Origin: Bdellovibrio bacteriovorus
GTDB lineage: Bacteria > Bdellovibrionota > Bdellovibrionia > Bdellovibrionales > Bdellovibrionaceae
Reading direction: 5' to 3'
NCBI RefSeq assembly: GCF_002208115.1
Contig: NZ_CP020946.1
Location: 1,364,001-1,428,000, forward strand
Length of the DNA: 64,000 bases
The position numbers were made by a program, and so were the translations under genes. Of this stretch, positions 61,438-64,000 are shown piece after piece. Each line of letters begins with the position of its first letter. The first letter of the stretch is position 1. The notes below the pieces were generated by a model. The model ran no database searches, was not told the origin of the DNA, and saw only the letters and a list, made by a program, of their open reading frames with translations.

Positions 61438-63090
61438 TTATCTCTGGGATTTCAAGTAACCAACGATGTCTACATCCGGTGGATTCGCGATACCAACGCC
61501 TTGGATTGGACCTGTCAGCTCATTCAGGCTGTAGTCCATGCGGACGTCATAGCGGCGTTCCCACTGATTGCGCAACCATTGTTCGCGCTCATACCAAGAA
61601 CGTTTGTTCGCGTCGTCCTGGCAGGATGCAAGTTCTGCCGGGATACGAGCGCCCCAGCGAAGCTCAATACAGTGATACGGGTCAAAGCTCATTGCAAACA
61701 GTCTTTGTCTTGCAGCTTCCAGATTCATCATCACAGTTTTTCCACTGGTAGTGGTGTACGAGAACTGACAAGCCTGGGCTTTTTGCGCGTAGATATTAAA
61801 CAGATCCTGAGCCAGGTTGCCGCCATTGTAGCGGATGGATGGATCACGTTTTTTGTACTTTTCAATGTTCGCGCGGGTTGACGTCACCAGATCCATGTAC
61901 GCCACTTTCAAACGGGCATCACGGGATGGGGTCGCATAGTTTTCCCACTCGCCTTCGGTACCGAAGATATTCACCGGCAGACGTTCTGGGTGAGGTTTCG
62001 CCGCCACACCGGAAGTTCTGGCAGCATCCACAGCGGCCACACGGTCTTTCAGACTGACGCAAATATCATCGGTCAGTTGCGCCATGTCTTTCAATGGATC
62101 GATGTGTGCTTCACCTTCAGTCAGGCTTAGGCGGATATAATCGTAATAAGTGACTTGCTGACCGCGGAACAGGAACTTGCCTTTGCTCCAGCCGGCACTG
62201 TCTGGTTGAGTTCCATAGAACTGCTCCAGACTGTAGTCACGCAGTTGGTAGTTATTTGCCGCCACGATTTTGCCGCCAGCATAGGCGCCAGAGGAATCCT
62301 GTTTTGCATCAACCAACGACAAAGGGCGGAATTTTTTAAAGCCCGCACCCTGATTCGGGTTTGATCGCACAAACTTCGGAGTGAACATACCCATCGTCAA
62401 AGAATTGTCCGGGTGAGCATCGATATAGAACACACGGCCGTCATCAGTGACTTTATACACCACAGCCACGTGGCCGTTTGGATCATAGATCACGGTGCCC
62501 GGACGGATGCCCTGACGGTCGATCTTCACCGGATAGAAATCAGTGTAAAGTTCCGCGTCTTCGCTGCCGGACATGCGCAAGGTGGCTGAATACGTCAGGC
62601 CAGGAACCACGTCATTCAGGATTTCCAAAGCATTTGGATAGGTGTTTTTGAAGATCCCGTTTTTAGTCAGGACATCATAACGTTTGGTGACCATGTTACC
62701 TTGGGAAGAATAACGAACGTCCTTTACCTTGTCGGTGTTCAGCGGACTGGGTTTGACTTCGGCAGTTACAGAGAACGGCAGACCGTTTTTCCAGGCGAAG
62801 TAACCGCGCAGGTAATAAGGCAGATCCGCACAATCAGAATAGTATTTCAGGCCCGATGGATCGGTTCCATAATACATGTTGGCGGTGCTGAGCATACAAG
62901 TGTTGACCTTGCCGCACTGACGTTTTTCAACGGCGTCACCAAGACGGGCTACGAATTGACCGAATTGTTCTTCGTGATATTCAGTCCACGCAGGCTGAGT
63001 AACGCGCCACTGGGTGGCGGCGTCCTTGCTTTGAGCCTGAGCGCTCAGGGACAACAGTAATATAGCGGAAACACGTACTGCTAATTTCAT
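61438..63090 (-). CDS. exported papain-like (NlpC/P60 or CHAP type) protein
   Basis: 550 residues with a signal peptide (about 1-20, QAQSK). A Cys-His-Asp set can be seen: SDCADLPYYLRGYFAW near residue 87, NGHVAVVYKV near 209 and YIDAHPDN just after. The block is like the cysteine-peptidase fold of peptidoglycan amidases and endopeptidases. The C-terminal half is helical with four more cysteines. A wall-modifying or prey-wall role is inferred. The ribosome site lies in the 3' arm of a 10-bp hairpin at 63091-63116. Confidence 0.65.
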   Translation of the reverse strand: MKLAVRVSAILLLSLSAQAQSKDAATQWRVTQPAWTEYHEEQFGQFVARLGDAVEKRQCGKVNTCMLSTANMYYGTDPSGLKYYSDCADLPYYLRGYFAWKNGLPFSVTAEVKPSPLNTDKVKDVRYSSQGNMVTKRYDVLTKNGIFKNTYPNALEILNDVVPGLTYSATLRMSGSEDAELYTDFYPVKIDRQGIRPGTVIYDPNGHVAVVYKVTDDGRVFYIDAHPDNSLTMGMFTPKFVRSNPNQGAGFKKFRPLSLVDAKQDSSGAYAGGKIVAANNYQLRDYSLEQFYGTQPDSAGWSKGKFLFRGQQVTYYDYIRLSLTEGEAHIDPLKDMAQLTDDICVSLKDRVAAVDAARTSGVAAKPHPERLPVNIFGTEGEWENYATPSRDARLKVAYMDLVTSTRANIEKYKKRDPSIRYNGGNLAQDLFNIYAQKAQACQFSYTTTSGKTVMMNLEAARQRLFAMSFDPYHCIELRWGARIPAELASCQDDANKRSWYEREQWLRNQWERRYDVRMDYSLNELTGPIQGVGIANPPDVDIVGYLKSQR

Positions 63091-63116
63091 AGTATTCTCC
63101 GAGCAGGGAGAATACT
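63091..63116 (-). promoter_or_regulatory. hairpin hiding the ribosome site of the papain-like gene
   Basis: AGTATTCTCC and GGAGAATACT pair perfectly over 10 bp with a 6-nt loop, directly before the ATG at 63090. The Shine-Dalgarno GGAG is inside the 3' arm. Confidence 0.75.
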
Positions 63117-63265
63117 CGATGTCCGGGAAATCCGCCCCTGTCAGGATTTTGTACAGTAGAAACTTCCGGGTTGTCTAAAAGCTGCCGGCGAGGGGCGACG
63201 GATTTCGCGTGTTTTTCGCAGGCTTTTATGGGAAGGAATAGAAATCACCTTTAAGGAGTAGACCC

Positions 63266-64000
63266 ATGATCCGTGTCGCCGCCGCCCAGTATCTGTTGCA
63301 AAAGCATTCCAGCTTTGAGGGCTGGCAGCACTCGGTGGAATCCTGGGTGCGGGAAGCGGTTGAAAACAAAGCAACCCTGCTGGTGTTCCCTGAATATGGT
63401 TCTATGGAACTGGTGTCCTTGATGAAGGAAACGACTCAGCAGGACCCCAAGGCCCAGGTTCGTGAGCTGGACAAACTAAAAGACAAGTTCCTGGAGACCT
63501 ATCAGGAGCTGGCCAAGAAATACCAGTGCGCGATCGTGGCTCCTTCGATCCCGGTCAAAACCGAGCAGGACACCTTCGTCAATCGCAGTTATTTTGTCGG
63601 TCCCAGTGGTGGAGTCGGGGTGCAGGACAAAAAGAACGTCACCAAGCTAGAAGAAGAACTGTGGGGGATTGTCAGTGGCGGCAACGCTTTTAATGTATTC
63701 GAAACCCGCCTGGGTGACATGGCCGTTTGCATGAGCACCGATGTCGAATACCCGGGCCCGGCCGCATCAATGGCTGCTGAGGGCGCCAAAATTCTTCTGG
63801 CCCCCAGCCGCAGTGAAAACCAAATCGACTGCAACCGCGTGCACCTGGGCGCAAGAGCCCGCGCCATGGAAAACAACGCCTTCGTGGTCGTCAGCCAGCT
63901 TTTAGGGAAAGCCCCATGGACCGCCACCGTCACCGAAAACACCGGATATGCCGCCATCTACAGCCCCTTGGAAGAAGGCCACCCCGAAGACGGCATCCAA
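63266..64000 (+). CDS. carbon-nitrogen hydrolase (nitrilase family), cut by window end
   Basis: Open to the window edge with at least 245 residues. The ATG at 63266 follows TTAAGGAG. The nitrilase triad is complete: Glu in VFPEYGSMEL near residue 43, Lys in the KKNVTKLEEE block near 125-128 and Cys in AVCMSTDVEYPG near 154. It hydrolyses amides or nitriles; the substrate cannot be told. The C-terminal end lies outside the window. Confidence 0.9.
   Translation, partial: MIRVAAAQYLLQKHSSFEGWQHSVESWVREAVENKATLLVFPEYGSMELVSLMKETTQQDPKAQVRELDKLKDKFLETYQELAKKYQCAIVAPSIPVKTEQDTFVNRSYFVGPSGGVGVQDKKNVTKLEEELWGIVSGGNAFNVFETRLGDMAVCMSTDVEYPGPAASMAAEGAKILLAPSRSENQIDCNRVHLGARARAMENNAFVVVSQLLGKAPWTATVTENTGYAAIYSPLEEGHPEDGIQ

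Noticed and set aside
1-64000. tRNA, rRNA, CRISPR arrays and insertion sequences
   Set aside because: No cloverleaf with a TTCRA loop, no regular spacer array and no transposase motif was seen.

Overview
The window looks like ordinary chromosome from a Gram-negative, lipopolysaccharide-bearing predatory-type bacterium, most likely a Bdellovibrio (Bdellovibrionota). This is inferred from roughly 50% GC, LpxC and TamA/TamB, many large secreted lipoproteins with propeller or Ig-like repeats, and short intergenic palindromes. No rRNA, tRNA, CRISPR array, insertion sequence or prophage was seen.

Layout. 1-4900: a PilZ membrane protein, folE, pepN and a small VOC protein; the convergent folE/pepN tail holds two structured repeats around a shared terminator. 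4900-10530: a divergent copper-type locus with two TACCC-N5-GGGTA operators, an exported His-first protein, three unknown exported proteins, a small cytochrome c-like protein and a CopA-type ATPase. 10539-16600: an S9 peptidase lipoprotein, the ahpC-ahpF peroxide operon divergent from oxyR, and a truncated globin. 16700-25114: an alpha/beta hydrolase, a PhoD-like phosphoesterase, a citrate/methylcitrate synthase, DUF1304, a secreted protein with Fam20C-like kinase motifs, a metallophosphoesterase lipoprotein and an anchored beta-barrel-like protein. 25307-31768: a 2153-residue lipoprotein with seven Cys-paired Ig-like repeats and a beta-propeller tail. 31769-41592: LplA, a guanidine-III riboswitch with its SMR exporter, two convergent chemoreceptors, prpB and prpD, a DOMON-like protein and an acyl-ACP thioesterase. 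41829-52213: an XRE regulator, an unknown protein, tamB-tamA with a TPR-like partner, efp and a TPR protein. 52293-54372: ruvC-ruvA-ruvB. 54479-64000: a 14-repeat RCC1 lipoprotein, an asparaginase, lpxC, small exported proteins, a papain-like secreted enzyme and a nitrilase cut by the window end.

Themes. Peroxide defence (oxyR, ahpCF), copper export and guanidinium export form stress modules. Propionate catabolism is present (prpB, prpD, possibly prpC). Envelope building is heavily represented (TamAB, LpxC, lipoproteins). The most unusual signal lies between genes. Two families of intergenic elements, three copies each, keep the same predicted fold while their stems change by compensating substitutions, and five of the six sit 3-18 nt from a stop codon. 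Several genes also have their Shine-Dalgarno sequence inside a hairpin arm.
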